DNA from: an uncultured Oscillospiraceae bacterium
GTDB lineage: Bacteria > Bacillota > Clostridia > Oscillospirales > Ruminococcaceae
Reading direction: 5' to 3'
DNA: 36,348 nt
Assembly (NCBI GenBank): GCA_900555435.1
Contig: USLH01000003.1
Location: 1-36,348, forward strand
Program-made: the position numbers and the translations under genes
Shown: in pieces, positions 9,049-17,695 of the stretch
Position numbering within the stretch: position 1 is the first letter of the stretch
How the letters are laid out: each line of letters starts with the position of its first letter
The notes under the pieces: model-generated
The model's input: the letters and a program-made list of their open reading frames with translations, nothing else
Told to the model about the DNA's origin: nothing
Databases searched by the model: none

Positions 9049-10182
9049 ATGCGGGATATTTATCATCGGGAGCTTCCGGTGCGGTTTTTGTTTCCCATTG
9101 ACGGCGATTGTCTGAACGAAGGGGACGGGCTGCGGCAGGGGGAAATGCTTCTCTTAAAGGTGAAGGCGGCGGCTCCGGCGGGGGCAAAGGTCTGCATCAA
9201 CGGGAAAGCGGCTCTGGAAACGTTTCCGGGGGAGTTTTCGGCGGCAGTTCCGGTAAAGCCGGGGAGAAGGGAACTGGCCCTTTCGGCGGAAGGGATGCCG
9301 GGGGAGACCATTTCCGTTTTCTGGCTCCCCAAGGCGGAGAAGGGGTTCCGGCTCTCGGTGGACGACAATCTGCTGTTTTTCGCCGATTTGACTGAGAAAA
9401 CTTCCTGCCGTTCGATTTTTGAGAACCCCTATCTTACCATATACCGGGAGCTTCATGAAGAGACCGGGGTCAAGGTACACCTGAACCTTTTTTATCAGAC
9501 CGGGGATCTGAGCTATTTTTCCGGAAACCGATCGTATTTTGACCTTTCAAGGATGACCGATCGGTTTAAAGAAGAGTGGGAGGAAAACGCCGGCTGGCTG
9601 AAGCTCTCCTTCCATTCCCGGGAGGAGTTTATGGGGCCGGTTCCTTATGGGGACGTGGAGCCGGAAGTCATTGCCGGAGACGCGGGAAAGACGATGGGAG
9701 AGATCCGGCGGTTCGCCGGGGAAAAAAGCCTTTCGGAAGCGACCACCGTCCATTGCTGCGGCTGCCCCATAGAAAACCTGCGGGCGCTGCGGGACGAAGG
9801 GGTGAGGATCTTCACCGGCTTCGTTGGGGAAGAGGGAAAGGTGGAGCTTACCTACTGCTATCCCAAAGAGGTAGGCGACCGACTTTCAAAGCGGCACTTC
9901 TGGGTGGATACGGCGGAGGGGATCGCCTTGGCCCGGATCGACTCGATTTTAAACGGCGTCCCACCGACAAAGGTTCTGGAGCGGATGGAGCAGATCTGGG
10001 AGACAAAGCAGGACGCCCATTTTCTGGAAGTCATGATCCATGAGCAATATTTTTACTCGGATTATCGGCACTACATCCCGGAATTCCGTGAGATGCTGCG
10101 GACGGCCTGCCGGTTTTTGATGGAGCACGGGTATCACGGGCAGGGGCTGTCGGAAATTTTTGAAGGGGTGCCGCTGCGGTAA
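9049..10182 (+). CDS. NodB-like (polysaccharide deacetylase-fold) protein of unknown function
   Basis: 377 residues with no signal peptide. The first 90 residues are beta-rich and Ig-like (GEMLLLKVKAAAPAGAKVCINGK). From about residue 95 the pattern resembles a degenerate NodB/polysaccharide deacetylase barrel: FRLSVDDNLLFF in the place of the TFDDG motif, LKLSFHSREEF in the place of the HxxH metal motif, a THVHCCG-like strand (TVHCCGCP), and MIHEQYFYSDY near the C-terminus. I recall similar uncharacterised proteins in gut Firmicutes but no named function. The ATG at 9049 has GGAGAAAGGGG upstream; the earlier ATG at 8998 is inside the promoter. A carbohydrate-related role is suggested by the fold and by the mannoside locus upstream, but activity is unproven. 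Confidence 0.7.
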   Translation: MRDIYHRELPVRFLFPIDGDCLNEGDGLRQGEMLLLKVKAAAPAGAKVCINGKAALETFPGEFSAAVPVKPGRRELALSAEGMPGETISVFWLPKAEKGFRLSVDDNLLFFADLTEKTSCRSIFENPYLTIYRELHEETGVKVHLNLFYQTGDLSYFSGNRSYFDLSRMTDRFKEEWEENAGWLKLSFHSREEFMGPVPYGDVEPEVIAGDAGKTMGEIRRFAGEKSLSEATTVHCCGCPIENLRALRDEGVRIFTGFVGEEGKVELTYCYPKEVGDRLSKRHFWVDTAEGIALARIDSILNGVPPTKVLERMEQIWETKQDAHFLEVMIHEQYFYSDYRHYIPEFREMLRTACRFLMEHGYHGQGLSEIFEGVPLR

Positions 10183-10192
10183 AATTTTACCG
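10177..10192. repeat. Perfect 16-bp palindrome
   Basis: CGGTAAAATTTTACCG overlaps the stop codon of the NodB-like gene and lies about 70 bases before the HD-domain gene. With an A/T-rich centre and no loop it looks more like a DNA operator than a terminator. No other copy was noticed in the window. Confidence 0.5.
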
Positions 10193-10259
10193 GAATGAGG
10201 CAGAATCTTTTTGAGAAGTGCGGTAGAATAAAAAGAGAAAACGAAAAAAGAGGGATGGT

Positions 10260-10919
10260 ATGATTACCTTTGAAGACCTGCGCCGCAGCGAGGCGGTGGC
10301 AACTTACATTCAGAAGGCGGACGATTCGCTTTCTGCCTTGGGGTATACGGAGCACAGCTTTTCCCATGTGACCAAAGCGGCGTCCATGGCAGGAAGCATT
10401 CTGGAGACCCTTGGGTATCCGAAAAGGGAGGCGGAGCTTGCCCGGATCGCCGGGTACCTCCACGACATCGGGAACATCGTGAACCGGGTGGATCACGCCC
10501 AGAGCGGGGCGGTGATGGCGTTCCGCATCCTCGATAAGATGGGAATGGATCCCGGAGAGATCGCCGACGTCATTTCCGCCATTGGAAACCACGACGAAGG
10601 GACTGCCATGCCGGTGAACCCGGTGGCGGCGGCGCTTATTTTAGCGGACAAGACCGATGTGCGCCGCAGCCGGGTGCGGAACCGGGATTTTTCCACCTTC
10701 GACATCCACGACCGGGTAAACTACGCCGTGGAATCGGCGGAGACCACCATCAACGAAGAACACACCGCCATTGTTCTGCGGATCGTCATCGACACGGAAA
10801 TTTCGGCGGTGATGGACTATTTCGAGATTTTTTTAGGGCGGATGGTTCTTTGCCGGAAGGCGGCGGAGAAGCTGGGGCTGCGGTTCAAGCTGGTCATCAA
10901 CGGACAGGAGCTTTTATAA
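10260..10919 (+). CDS. HD-domain metal-dependent phosphohydrolase
   Basis: 219-residue cytoplasmic protein with an HD domain in its N-terminal two thirds: His36 (HSFSHVTKAA region), the His68-Asp69 pair in GYLHDIGNIVNRVDHA, a further His in IGNHDEG (His111) and Asp130 in LILADKTDVRRSR. These match the metal ligands of the superfamily, whose members hydrolyse nucleotides or phosphoesters. The C-terminal 70 residues (AIVLRIVIDTEISAVMDYF) form a separate alpha/beta unit often seen in clostridial proteins of this type. The ATG at 10260 follows AGAGGGATGG. The 6S RNA and purine operon begin downstream on the same strand, but no functional link can be shown. The substrate is unknown. Confidence 0.85.
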   Translation: MITFEDLRRSEAVATYIQKADDSLSALGYTEHSFSHVTKAASMAGSILETLGYPKREAELARIAGYLHDIGNIVNRVDHAQSGAVMAFRILDKMGMDPGEIADVISAIGNHDEGTAMPVNPVAAALILADKTDVRRSRVRNRDFSTFDIHDRVNYAVESAETTINEEHTAIVLRIVIDTEISAVMDYFEIFLGRMVLCRKAAEKLGLRFKLVINGQELL

Positions 10920-10994
10920 GGCAAGGAAAAACGCCTCTGTTTTTCTGCACAAAAGGGGGACGGGAGAAGGAGGCGATTTGTGGAGAATTAAGCC

Positions 10995-11023
10995 TTGCCA
11001 AACGGCCGATTTTGCCGTAAAAT
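10995..11023 (+). promoter_or_regulatory. Sigma-A promoter for the 6S-like RNA / purine operon
   Basis: TTGCCA (10995-11000), a 17-base spacer and TAAAAT (11018-11023). The predicted transcript start near 11030 coincides with the 5' edge of the rod-shaped RNA described next. Confidence 0.75.
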
Positions 11024-11030
11024 AGAAGTA

Positions 11031-11230
11031 AAGACAAGTTCTGCAAATGGATGGTAAGGGACGCCCCGAACCTGCGTGAGGTGCTTTCATGAGTTTTCGG
11101 CCATCGCTGCATCGCAGCTTTTCCGATACCCGGACAGCCGGATTCCGCCGGTACTGTGGGATTCGTGCAACCATTTGCTGATTTTGACTGCTGCTGCGAA
11201 GCCGTTTTGGGGCCGCAGCTTTTTTCTTTT
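11031..11230 (+). ncRNA. ssrS: Probable 6S RNA (ssrS-like) upstream of purE
   Basis: About 390 bases between the HD gene and purE contain no gene, but they can form a long rod. The closing helix runs outward from GCAAATGG (11043-11050) paired perfectly with CCATTTGC (11171-11178). It extends through TC/GA, CAAG/TTTG (one G-T) and AG/CT to 11032/11189, and inward through TG/CA, with single mismatches at regular intervals. The middle is a large unpaired bubble (roughly 11053-11096 against 11127-11168). The tip is a hairpin with TCGG/CCGA and GCTGC-ATC-GCAGC (11106-11118). A promoter places the transcript start at the rod's base and a terminator follows its 3' end. 6S RNA is a long hairpin with a central bubble that mimics an open promoter and binds RNA polymerase, and it has been found beside purine genes in other bacteria (purK in cyanobacteria). 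The assignment rests on shape and context, not sequence identity; an unrecognised purine riboswitch is the alternative. Confidence 0.68.
11193..11230 (+). terminator. Terminator at the 3' end of the 6S-like RNA
   Basis: GCTGCG-AA-GCC (11193-11203) pairs with GGC-CGCAGC (11211-11219), a 9-bp stem with an AA bulge, followed by TTTTTTCTTTT. It lies 80 bases before purE. No convincing separate purE promoter was found in between, so purE may depend on read-through. Confidence 0.8.
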
Positions 11231-11309
11231 CCGGTGATCCGGAAGCCGGGAACTCAAGCGCCCCGGTTTTAGAAACACAAAGAAAAGTTTGAAAAGCGGA
11301 GGAATCAGA

Positions 11310-11810
11310 ATGAGAAAAAAAGTTGCCGTCATTATGGGCAGCGACAGCGACTGGGGCACCGTGAAAAAGGCAGTAGCTGTGCTGAAGGAGTACGGCGTGC
11401 CAGTGGAAGCCCATGTCATGAGCGCCCATCGCACTCCGGCTGAGGCTGCATCCTTTGCAGCTTCCGCAAAACAGAACGGCTTCGGCGTGATTATTGCGGC
11501 GGCGGGCATGGCGGCTCATTTGGCCGGCGTCCTTGCGGCCCACACCACTCTTCCCGTGATCGGGATCCCCATCAAGTCTGCGGCGTTCGACGGAATGGAT
11601 GCGCTGCTGGCTACCGTGATGATGCCGAAGGGCGTTCCCGTGGCGACGGTAGCAGTAGACGGCGCCGCCAATGCGGGATATCTGGCGGTTCAAATCTTAG
11701 CCCTTTCCGATGAGGAACTGAGCGAAAAGCTCACGAAAGCCAAAAAGGAAATGGCCGAAGAAGTGATCCGGAAGGATCAGAAGCTGCAAGACGAGGTAAA
11801 CGCCCTGTAA
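11310..11810 (+). CDS. purE: 5-(carboxyamino)imidazole ribonucleotide mutase
   Basis: 166-residue cytoplasmic enzyme that converts N5-CAIR to CAIR in purine synthesis. Motifs seen: IMGSDSDWGTVKKA near the N-terminus, SAHRTPAEA in the middle, AGMAAHLAGVLAA, and GVPVATVAVDGAANAGYLA, the pattern of bacterial class I PurE. The ATG at 11310 follows GCGGAGG (11297-11303); a TTG at 11289 is less likely. It is the first gene of an eight-gene purine cluster. No purK, the usual partner of class I PurE, is in the window, so it must lie elsewhere or be missing. Confidence 0.97.
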   Translation: MRKKVAVIMGSDSDWGTVKKAVAVLKEYGVPVEAHVMSAHRTPAEAASFAASAKQNGFGVIIAAAGMAAHLAGVLAAHTTLPVIGIPIKSAAFDGMDALLATVMMPKGVPVATVAVDGAANAGYLAVQILALSDEELSEKLTKAKKEMAEEVIRKDQKLQDEVNAL

Positions 11811-11866
11811 CCCTTGTTTTTTCTTTTCATTCATACAAACCTTCTGACAAAAAGGAGCGAGTCACT

Positions 11867-12586
11867 ATGGCAAACGTGGAAAAATTGGAACAGCTTTACG
11901 AAGGAAAGGCCAAGAAGGTCTTCAAAACCAGTGATCCGGAGCTTTACATCGTAGAGTATAAGGATGACGCCACCGCCCTGAACGGCCTGAAAAAAGGCAC
12001 TATCCGTGGCAAAGGCGTGGTCAACAACCGCATGAGCAACTACATGATGAGCCTGCTGGAAAAAGAGGGCGTCCCCACCCATTTTGTGGAGGAGCTGTCC
12101 GATCGGGAGACCCTGGTGAAAAAGGTCACCATCGTTCCGCTGGAGGTCATCGTCCGGAACATCGCCGCCGGCTCCTTCTCCAAGCGGTACGGCGTGAAAG
12201 AGGGCACGGAGCTCTCTATCCCCACCATCGAGTTCTCTCTGAAAAACGACGACCTGGGCGATCCGCTGATCAACGATTACCACGCTCTGGCCATCAACCT
12301 CTGCACCAAGGAAGAACTGGAGACCATCAAGAAGTATGCCTTTGCCGTCAATGATTTCATGAAAGCCTACCTGCTGAAGGCCGGGGTCATCCTGGTGGAC
12401 TTCAAGCTGGAGTTCGGCAAGCTCTCCGACGGCACCATCGTGCTGGCCGATGAGATCAGCCCCGACACCTGCCGTTTCTGGGACGTGAAGACCCATGCCC
12501 ATCTGGATAAGGATCTGTTCCGCCGGGATCTGGGCGGCGCTGAGGAAGCGTATCAGGAAATGATGAAGCGCCTCTTCGGCGAATAA
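11867..12586 (+). CDS. purC: Phosphoribosylaminoimidazole-succinocarboxamide synthase
   Basis: 239-residue SAICAR synthetase, which joins CAIR and aspartate using ATP. Recognised by YEGKAKKVFKTSDPELYIVEY-type opening (residues 9-13 YEGKA), VPLEVIVRNIAAGSFSKRYG, the LVDFKLEFGK strand and LADEISPDTCRFWD near the C-terminus, all hallmarks of the short bacterial enzyme. The ATG at 11867 follows AAAAGGAGCGAG. It lies 56 bases after purE and 26 bases before purF in the same operon. Confidence 0.97.
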   Translation: MANVEKLEQLYEGKAKKVFKTSDPELYIVEYKDDATALNGLKKGTIRGKGVVNNRMSNYMMSLLEKEGVPTHFVEELSDRETLVKKVTIVPLEVIVRNIAAGSFSKRYGVKEGTELSIPTIEFSLKNDDLGDPLINDYHALAINLCTKEELETIKKYAFAVNDFMKAYLLKAGVILVDFKLEFGKLSDGTIVLADEISPDTCRFWDVKTHAHLDKDLFRRDLGGAEEAYQEMMKRLFGE

Positions 12587-12612
12587 TGCGGCAGCTTTAA
12601 GGAGGATCACCC

Positions 12613-14019
12613 TTGGGAGGATTTTTTGGAGTCGTCTCCAAACAGGACTGCGTGACGGATCTTTTCTTCGGGGTCGACTACCATTCCCACCTCGGCACCC
12701 GCCGGGGCGGCATGGCGGTCTACTCCAAAGAGGGGTTTGAGCGCTCCATTCATAACATTGAAAACGCCCCCTTCCGCACGAAATTTGAGCGGGACGTGGA
12801 CGAAATGCACGGAAGCATGGGCATTGGCTGCATCTCCGACAACGAGGCGCAGCCCCTGCTCGTCCGTTCCCACTTGGGCAGCTATGCCATCACCACTGTG
12901 GGGCGGATCAACAACGAAACAGAGCTGACGGAGCGGGCCATGCGTTCGGGACGGGCGCATTTCCTTGAGATGAGCGGCGGGAAGGTGAACGCCACCGAGC
13001 TGGTCGCCACTGTGATCGACGAGGAGCAGGATCTGGTCTCCGGACTTTTGCACGCACAGGAAGTCATTGATGGCTCCATGAGCATCCTGCTCTTAACGCC
13101 GGAGGGAATTTATGCTTCCCGTGACCGTCTGGGGCGGACGCCCATCGTGGTGGGACAGAAGGGAGGAGCCACCTGCGTTTCCTTTGAGTCCTTTGCTTAC
13201 CTTAACTTAGGGTACCACACCCTGCGGGAGTTAGGTCCCGGAGAGATCGTCCGGATCACGGCGGAGGGCGTGGAGACCTTATCCCCTGCCCGGAAGCCCA
13301 TGAAGATCTGTGCATTCCTCTGGATGTACTACGGCTATCCCACTTCGGTTTACGAAGGGGTCAACGTGGAGGCTATGCGCTGTCGAAACGGCGAGATCAT
13401 GGCCAAAAACGACGATCATTCTACGGCGGAATCCGTTGCAGGTATCCCGGATTCCGGTATTGCCCACGCCATCGGCTACGCTAACCACTCGGGAATCCCC
13501 TTCACCCGGCCCTTCATCAAATACACCCCCACCTGGCCCCGGAGCTTTATGCCGGTGAATCAGGAAATGCGGAACCTGGTGGCTCATATGAAGCTGATCC
13601 CGGTGGATGAGCTGATCCGGGGCAAGAGCCTGATGTTCATCGATGATTCCATTGTTCGGGGCACCCAGATGCGGGAGACGGTGCAGTTCCTCTATGAGAG
13701 CGGGGCGAAGGAAGTCCATATCCGTTCGGCCTGTCCTCCTATTGTTTACGGCTGCAAGTACCTGAATTTTTCCCGGTCCAGCTCGGAGCTGGATCTCATC
13801 ACCCGGCGGATCATGCTGGAGATCGAGGGAGACAAGGCCCTCGACCATCTGGAGGAATATACCGTTTCCGCAAGCGAGCGGTATAAGGAAATGATCGCCC
13901 GGATCGCAAAGAAGCTGGACTTCACGACTCTGGGGTATCAGAGTCGTGAAGGAATGCTGGAAGCCATCGGCCTCCCCGAGGAGCAGGTCTGCACCTACTG
14001 TTGGTCGGGGAAAGAATAA
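12613..14019 (+). CDS. purF: PurF-type amidophosphoribosyltransferase lacking the N-terminal catalytic Cys
   Basis: 468 residues; expected to make phosphoribosylamine from PRPP. The phosphoribosyltransferase half is intact: MFIDDSIVRGT (341-351) is the PRPP loop, and VAGIPDSGIAHAIGYA matches the family. Cys233, Cys381, Cys460 and Cys463 correspond in position to the iron-sulfur ligands of Bacillus PurF. The glutaminase half is altered. The protein begins MGGFFGVVSK, so the Cys that normally follows the start Met is Gly. The usual GHxRYST region reads GIGCIS, and the HNGNL region reads TVGRINN. The TTG start at 12613 is fixed by AAGGAGG (12599-12605) and by an in-frame TAA at 12598, leaving no room for a longer N-terminus. 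Glutamine hydrolysis is therefore doubtful; ammonia or a partner glutaminase may supply nitrogen (inference). Confidence 0.9.
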   Translation: MGGFFGVVSKQDCVTDLFFGVDYHSHLGTRRGGMAVYSKEGFERSIHNIENAPFRTKFERDVDEMHGSMGIGCISDNEAQPLLVRSHLGSYAITTVGRINNETELTERAMRSGRAHFLEMSGGKVNATELVATVIDEEQDLVSGLLHAQEVIDGSMSILLLTPEGIYASRDRLGRTPIVVGQKGGATCVSFESFAYLNLGYHTLRELGPGEIVRITAEGVETLSPARKPMKICAFLWMYYGYPTSVYEGVNVEAMRCRNGEIMAKNDDHSTAESVAGIPDSGIAHAIGYANHSGIPFTRPFIKYTPTWPRSFMPVNQEMRNLVAHMKLIPVDELIRGKSLMFIDDSIVRGTQMRETVQFLYESGAKEVHIRSACPPIVYGCKYLNFSRSSSELDLITRRIMLEIEGDKALDHLEEYTVSASERYKEMIARIAKKLDFTTLGYQSREGMLEAIGLPEEQVCTYCWSGKE

Positions 14020-14036
14020 CGAAAGGCAGGAACATC

Positions 14037-15071
<1,035 letters not shown>

Positions 15072-15143
15072 AACGGTTTGGAAGACAGGGACGGCCTTAT
15101 CGGCGGCCCCTGTTTCCGTTGTTACGGAAAGGACGGAGCCCTT

Positions 15144-15770
15144 TTGAAAAACATTGTGGTGTTGGTATCCGGCGGGGGCACCAACTTGCAGGCCCTCATC
15201 GACGCCCAGAACCGGGGCGAGATCGAAAACGGCCGTATCACCTGCGTGATCTCCTCGAAAGAGGGGGCCTATGCGCTGGAACGGGCGGCGAAAAACGGCA
15301 TTCCCTCCCGGGTGATCCCCAGGAGCGGATATGAAAGCCGGGAAGCGTACAGCAAGGCGATCCTGGAAGCGCTCCGGGAGGAGAAGGCGGATCTGGTGAT
15401 CCTGGCGGGCTTCCTGATCATTTTAGATCAGTCGGTTCCTGCTGCCTTCCCCAATCAGATCCTGAACGTGCATCCGGCGCTGATCCCGTCCTTCTGCGGG
15501 CCGGGATATTACGGGTTAAAGGTGCATGAGGCGGCTCTGGCGGCGGGGGTAAAGCTCACCGGCGCCACCGTGCACTTTGTCAGCGAGGTCTGTGACGGCG
15601 GACCCATCATTTTGCAGGAGGCCGTTCCTGTAAAGAACGGCGACACCCCAGAGACCCTGCAGCGGCGGGTCATGGAGCAGGCAGAGTGGAAGATCCTGCC
15701 CCGGGCTGCCAGCCTTTTCTGTCAGGGGAAGATCACCGTCCGGGACGGACGGGCGTATGTGGAAGAGTAA
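15144..15770 (+). CDS. purN: Phosphoribosylglycinamide formyltransferase
   Basis: 208-residue folate-dependent GAR transformylase. The N-terminus MKNIVVLVSGGGTNLQALI is the phosphate-binding strand-loop of the family. NVHPALIPSFCGPGYYGLKVHEAAL contains the conserved His-Pro and the active-site loop, and GATVHFVSEVCDGGPIILQE contains the catalytic Asp. I chose the TTG at 15144 because it begins right at the family N-terminus and has GGAAAGGACGGAG just upstream. A TTG at 15078 would add 22 residues with no homology. It is 72 bases after purM and 12 bases before purO. Confidence 0.95.
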   Translation: MKNIVVLVSGGGTNLQALIDAQNRGEIENGRITCVISSKEGAYALERAAKNGIPSRVIPRSGYESREAYSKAILEALREEKADLVILAGFLIILDQSVPAAFPNQILNVHPALIPSFCGPGYYGLKVHEAALAAGVKLTGATVHFVSEVCDGGPIILQEAVPVKNGDTPETLQRRVMEQAEWKILPRAASLFCQGKITVRDGRAYVEE

Positions 15771-15782
15771 CAGGAGGAGACT

Positions 15783-16484
15783 ATGCTGAATCTGGAAACT
15801 TACCTGAGCGGGAACACCTATCCCGGCCGGGGCGTGCTGCTGGGCCGCTCCGCCGACGACCGGTATGCGGTCATCGCCTATTTCATCATGGGACGCAGCG
15901 AGAACAGCCGCAACCGCATCTTTGAGGAAACGGAGGACGGCATCCGCACCCGGGCGTTCGACGAGTCCAAAATGACCGATCCTTCTTTAATTATCTATCA
16001 TCCCGTCCGGAAGGCGGGGGACTTCACCGTGGTCACAAACGGCGACCAGACCGATACCGTGGCGGACTTTTTAAAGATGGGACGTACCTTTGAGGATGCT
16101 CTGAGAACCCGGACGTTTGAGCCGGACGGCCCCAACTGGACGCCCCGCATTTCCGGAATGCTGTCGGCAAACGGCGACTACCGGCTGTCCATTTTAAAGA
16201 GTGCCGACGGCGACGAAAGCTCCACCCGGCGGTTCTTCTATGAATACGAAAACCCCAAGGCCGGCGTGGGCCATCTGATCCACACTTACGAGCAGGACGG
16301 GAACCCGATCCCCAGCTTTTCCGGGGAGCCGAGAACAGTGGAACTGCCCTATGCCTGCATCAACTGCTTCACCAAAGCCGTGTGGGAGAGCTTAAATCCC
16401 GACAACAAGGTCTCCCTCTTCACCCGGTTCATCGACTTAAAAACCGGCGAAGTGACCACCAGAATCGTCAACAAGCATCAGTGA
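15783..16484 (+). CDS. purO: Stand-alone IMP cyclohydrolase, PurO-like
   Basis: 233-residue protein of the archaeal-type IMP cyclohydrolase family, which closes FAICAR to IMP, the last step of purine synthesis. The opening NTYPGRGVLLGRSADDRYAVIAYFIMGRSENSRNR is the diagnostic segment, with the conserved GR..NSRNR. It carries no transformylase domain. In most bacteria this activity is the N-terminal domain of PurH, which is unrelated in sequence; here the next gene supplies only the transformylase half. The ATG at 15783 follows ACAGGAGGAGAC. It lies between purN and the transformylase gene with short gaps, in the single purine operon. I am fairly sure of the family from memory of the motif. 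Confidence 0.88.
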   Translation: MLNLETYLSGNTYPGRGVLLGRSADDRYAVIAYFIMGRSENSRNRIFEETEDGIRTRAFDESKMTDPSLIIYHPVRKAGDFTVVTNGDQTDTVADFLKMGRTFEDALRTRTFEPDGPNWTPRISGMLSANGDYRLSILKSADGDESSTRRFFYEYENPKAGVGHLIHTYEQDGNPIPSFSGEPRTVELPYACINCFTKAVWESLNPDNKVSLFTRFIDLKTGEVTTRIVNKHQ

Positions 16485-16505
16485 TCGGACGAAAGGAAGA
16501 GAATC

Positions 16506-17678
16506 ATGAAGGAACTGGAACTGAAATACGGATGCAACCCCAATCAGAAGCCTTCCCGCATTTTTATGAAGGAGGGCGAGCTGCCCATCGAGGTTTTGAA
16601 CGGCAAGCCCGGCTATATCAACTTCTTGGACGCCTTCAACAGCTGGCAGCTGGTAAAGGAATTGAAGGAAGCTACGGGACTCCCCTCTGCGGCGTCCTTT
16701 AAGCACGTTTCTCCCGCAGGTGCGGCCGTGGGGCTTCCCCTGTCTGACACTTTGAAAAAGATCTATTTCGTGGAGGATCTGGAGCTTTCCCCCATTGCCG
16801 CAGCCTATGCCCGGGCAAGAGGCGCCGACCGCTGTTCTTCCTACGGCGACTGGGTGGCTCTGTCCGACATCTGCGACGAAGCGACGGCAGCCTTGCTTGC
16901 CCGTGAGGTCTCCGACGGCATCATCGCTCCCGGTTACACGGAAAAGGCGCTGGAGATCTTGAAAACCAAGCGGAAAGGCACCTACAACGTGGTGAAGATC
17001 GATCCTTCCTACGTTCCCGCACCGGTGGAGCAGAAGGACGTGTTCGGCGTCACCTTCGAGCAGGGGCGCAACGAGGTGAAGATCACCGAGGAGCTGTTCC
17101 GGGAGCTGCCCACCAAGAATAAAGAGCTGCCGGAGGGAGCCAAGCGGGATCTGCTCATCTCCCTGATCGCTTTGAAGTACACCCAGTCCAACTCCGTCTG
17201 CTATGTAAAAGACGGGCAGGCCATCGGCATCGGTGCCGGGCAGCAGTCCCGGATCTACTGCACCCGGCTGGCGGGGAACAAGGCGGACGCCTGGTACCTG
17301 CGGCAGCATCCGAAGGTGCTGGCTCTGCCCTTTAAGGACAGCATCCGCCGGCCCGACCGGGACAACACCATCGATTCCTACATCTCCGACGATTATATGG
17401 ACGTGCTGGCTGACGGCATTTGGGAGCAGTTCTTCACCGAGAAGCCGGAAGTGCTGACCCGGGAAGAGCGCCGGGCATGGCTGGACGGCCTGACCGGAGT
17501 TTCTCTTGGATCCGACGCCTTCTTCCCCTTCGGTGACAACATCGAGCGGGCGAGAAAGAGCGGTGTCTGCTGGATCGCCCAGCCCGGCGGCTCCATCCGG
17601 GACGACAATGTCATCGAGACCTGTGACAAATACGACATCGCCATGACCTTTACGGGCGTGCGGCTGTTCCATCACTGA
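16506..17678 (+). CDS. purV: Stand-alone AICAR transformylase (PurH C-terminal domain only, PurV type)
   Basis: 390-residue folate-dependent AICAR formyltransferase. LKYGCNPNQKPSR and LNGKPGYINFLDAFNSWQLV open the domain as in PurH after its cyclohydrolase half. SFKHVSPAGAA (65-75) holds the catalytic Lys66-His67 pair, and the later segments AIGIGAGQQSR and FFPFGDNIERA are also PurH signatures. The first 200 residues of normal PurH, the MGS-like IMP cyclohydrolase domain, are absent. The ATG at 16506 follows GAAAGGAAGAG. With PurO just upstream, the two proteins replace bifunctional PurH. Confidence 0.93.
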   Translation: MKELELKYGCNPNQKPSRIFMKEGELPIEVLNGKPGYINFLDAFNSWQLVKELKEATGLPSAASFKHVSPAGAAVGLPLSDTLKKIYFVEDLELSPIAAAYARARGADRCSSYGDWVALSDICDEATAALLAREVSDGIIAPGYTEKALEILKTKRKGTYNVVKIDPSYVPAPVEQKDVFGVTFEQGRNEVKITEELFRELPTKNKELPEGAKRDLLISLIALKYTQSNSVCYVKDGQAIGIGAGQQSRIYCTRLAGNKADAWYLRQHPKVLALPFKDSIRRPDRDNTIDSYISDDYMDVLADGIWEQFFTEKPEVLTREERRAWLDGLTGVSLGSDAFFPFGDNIERARKSGVCWIAQPGGSIRDDNVIETCDKYDIAMTFTGVRLFHH

Positions 17679-17695
17679 TTCCGGGAGGGGTACAC

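Noticed and set aside
11031..11230. Guanine, PRPP (ykkC), ZTP, THF or T-box element ahead of purE
   Set aside because: None of the conserved core sequences I know for these classes is present; the long rod with a central bubble fits 6S RNA better.
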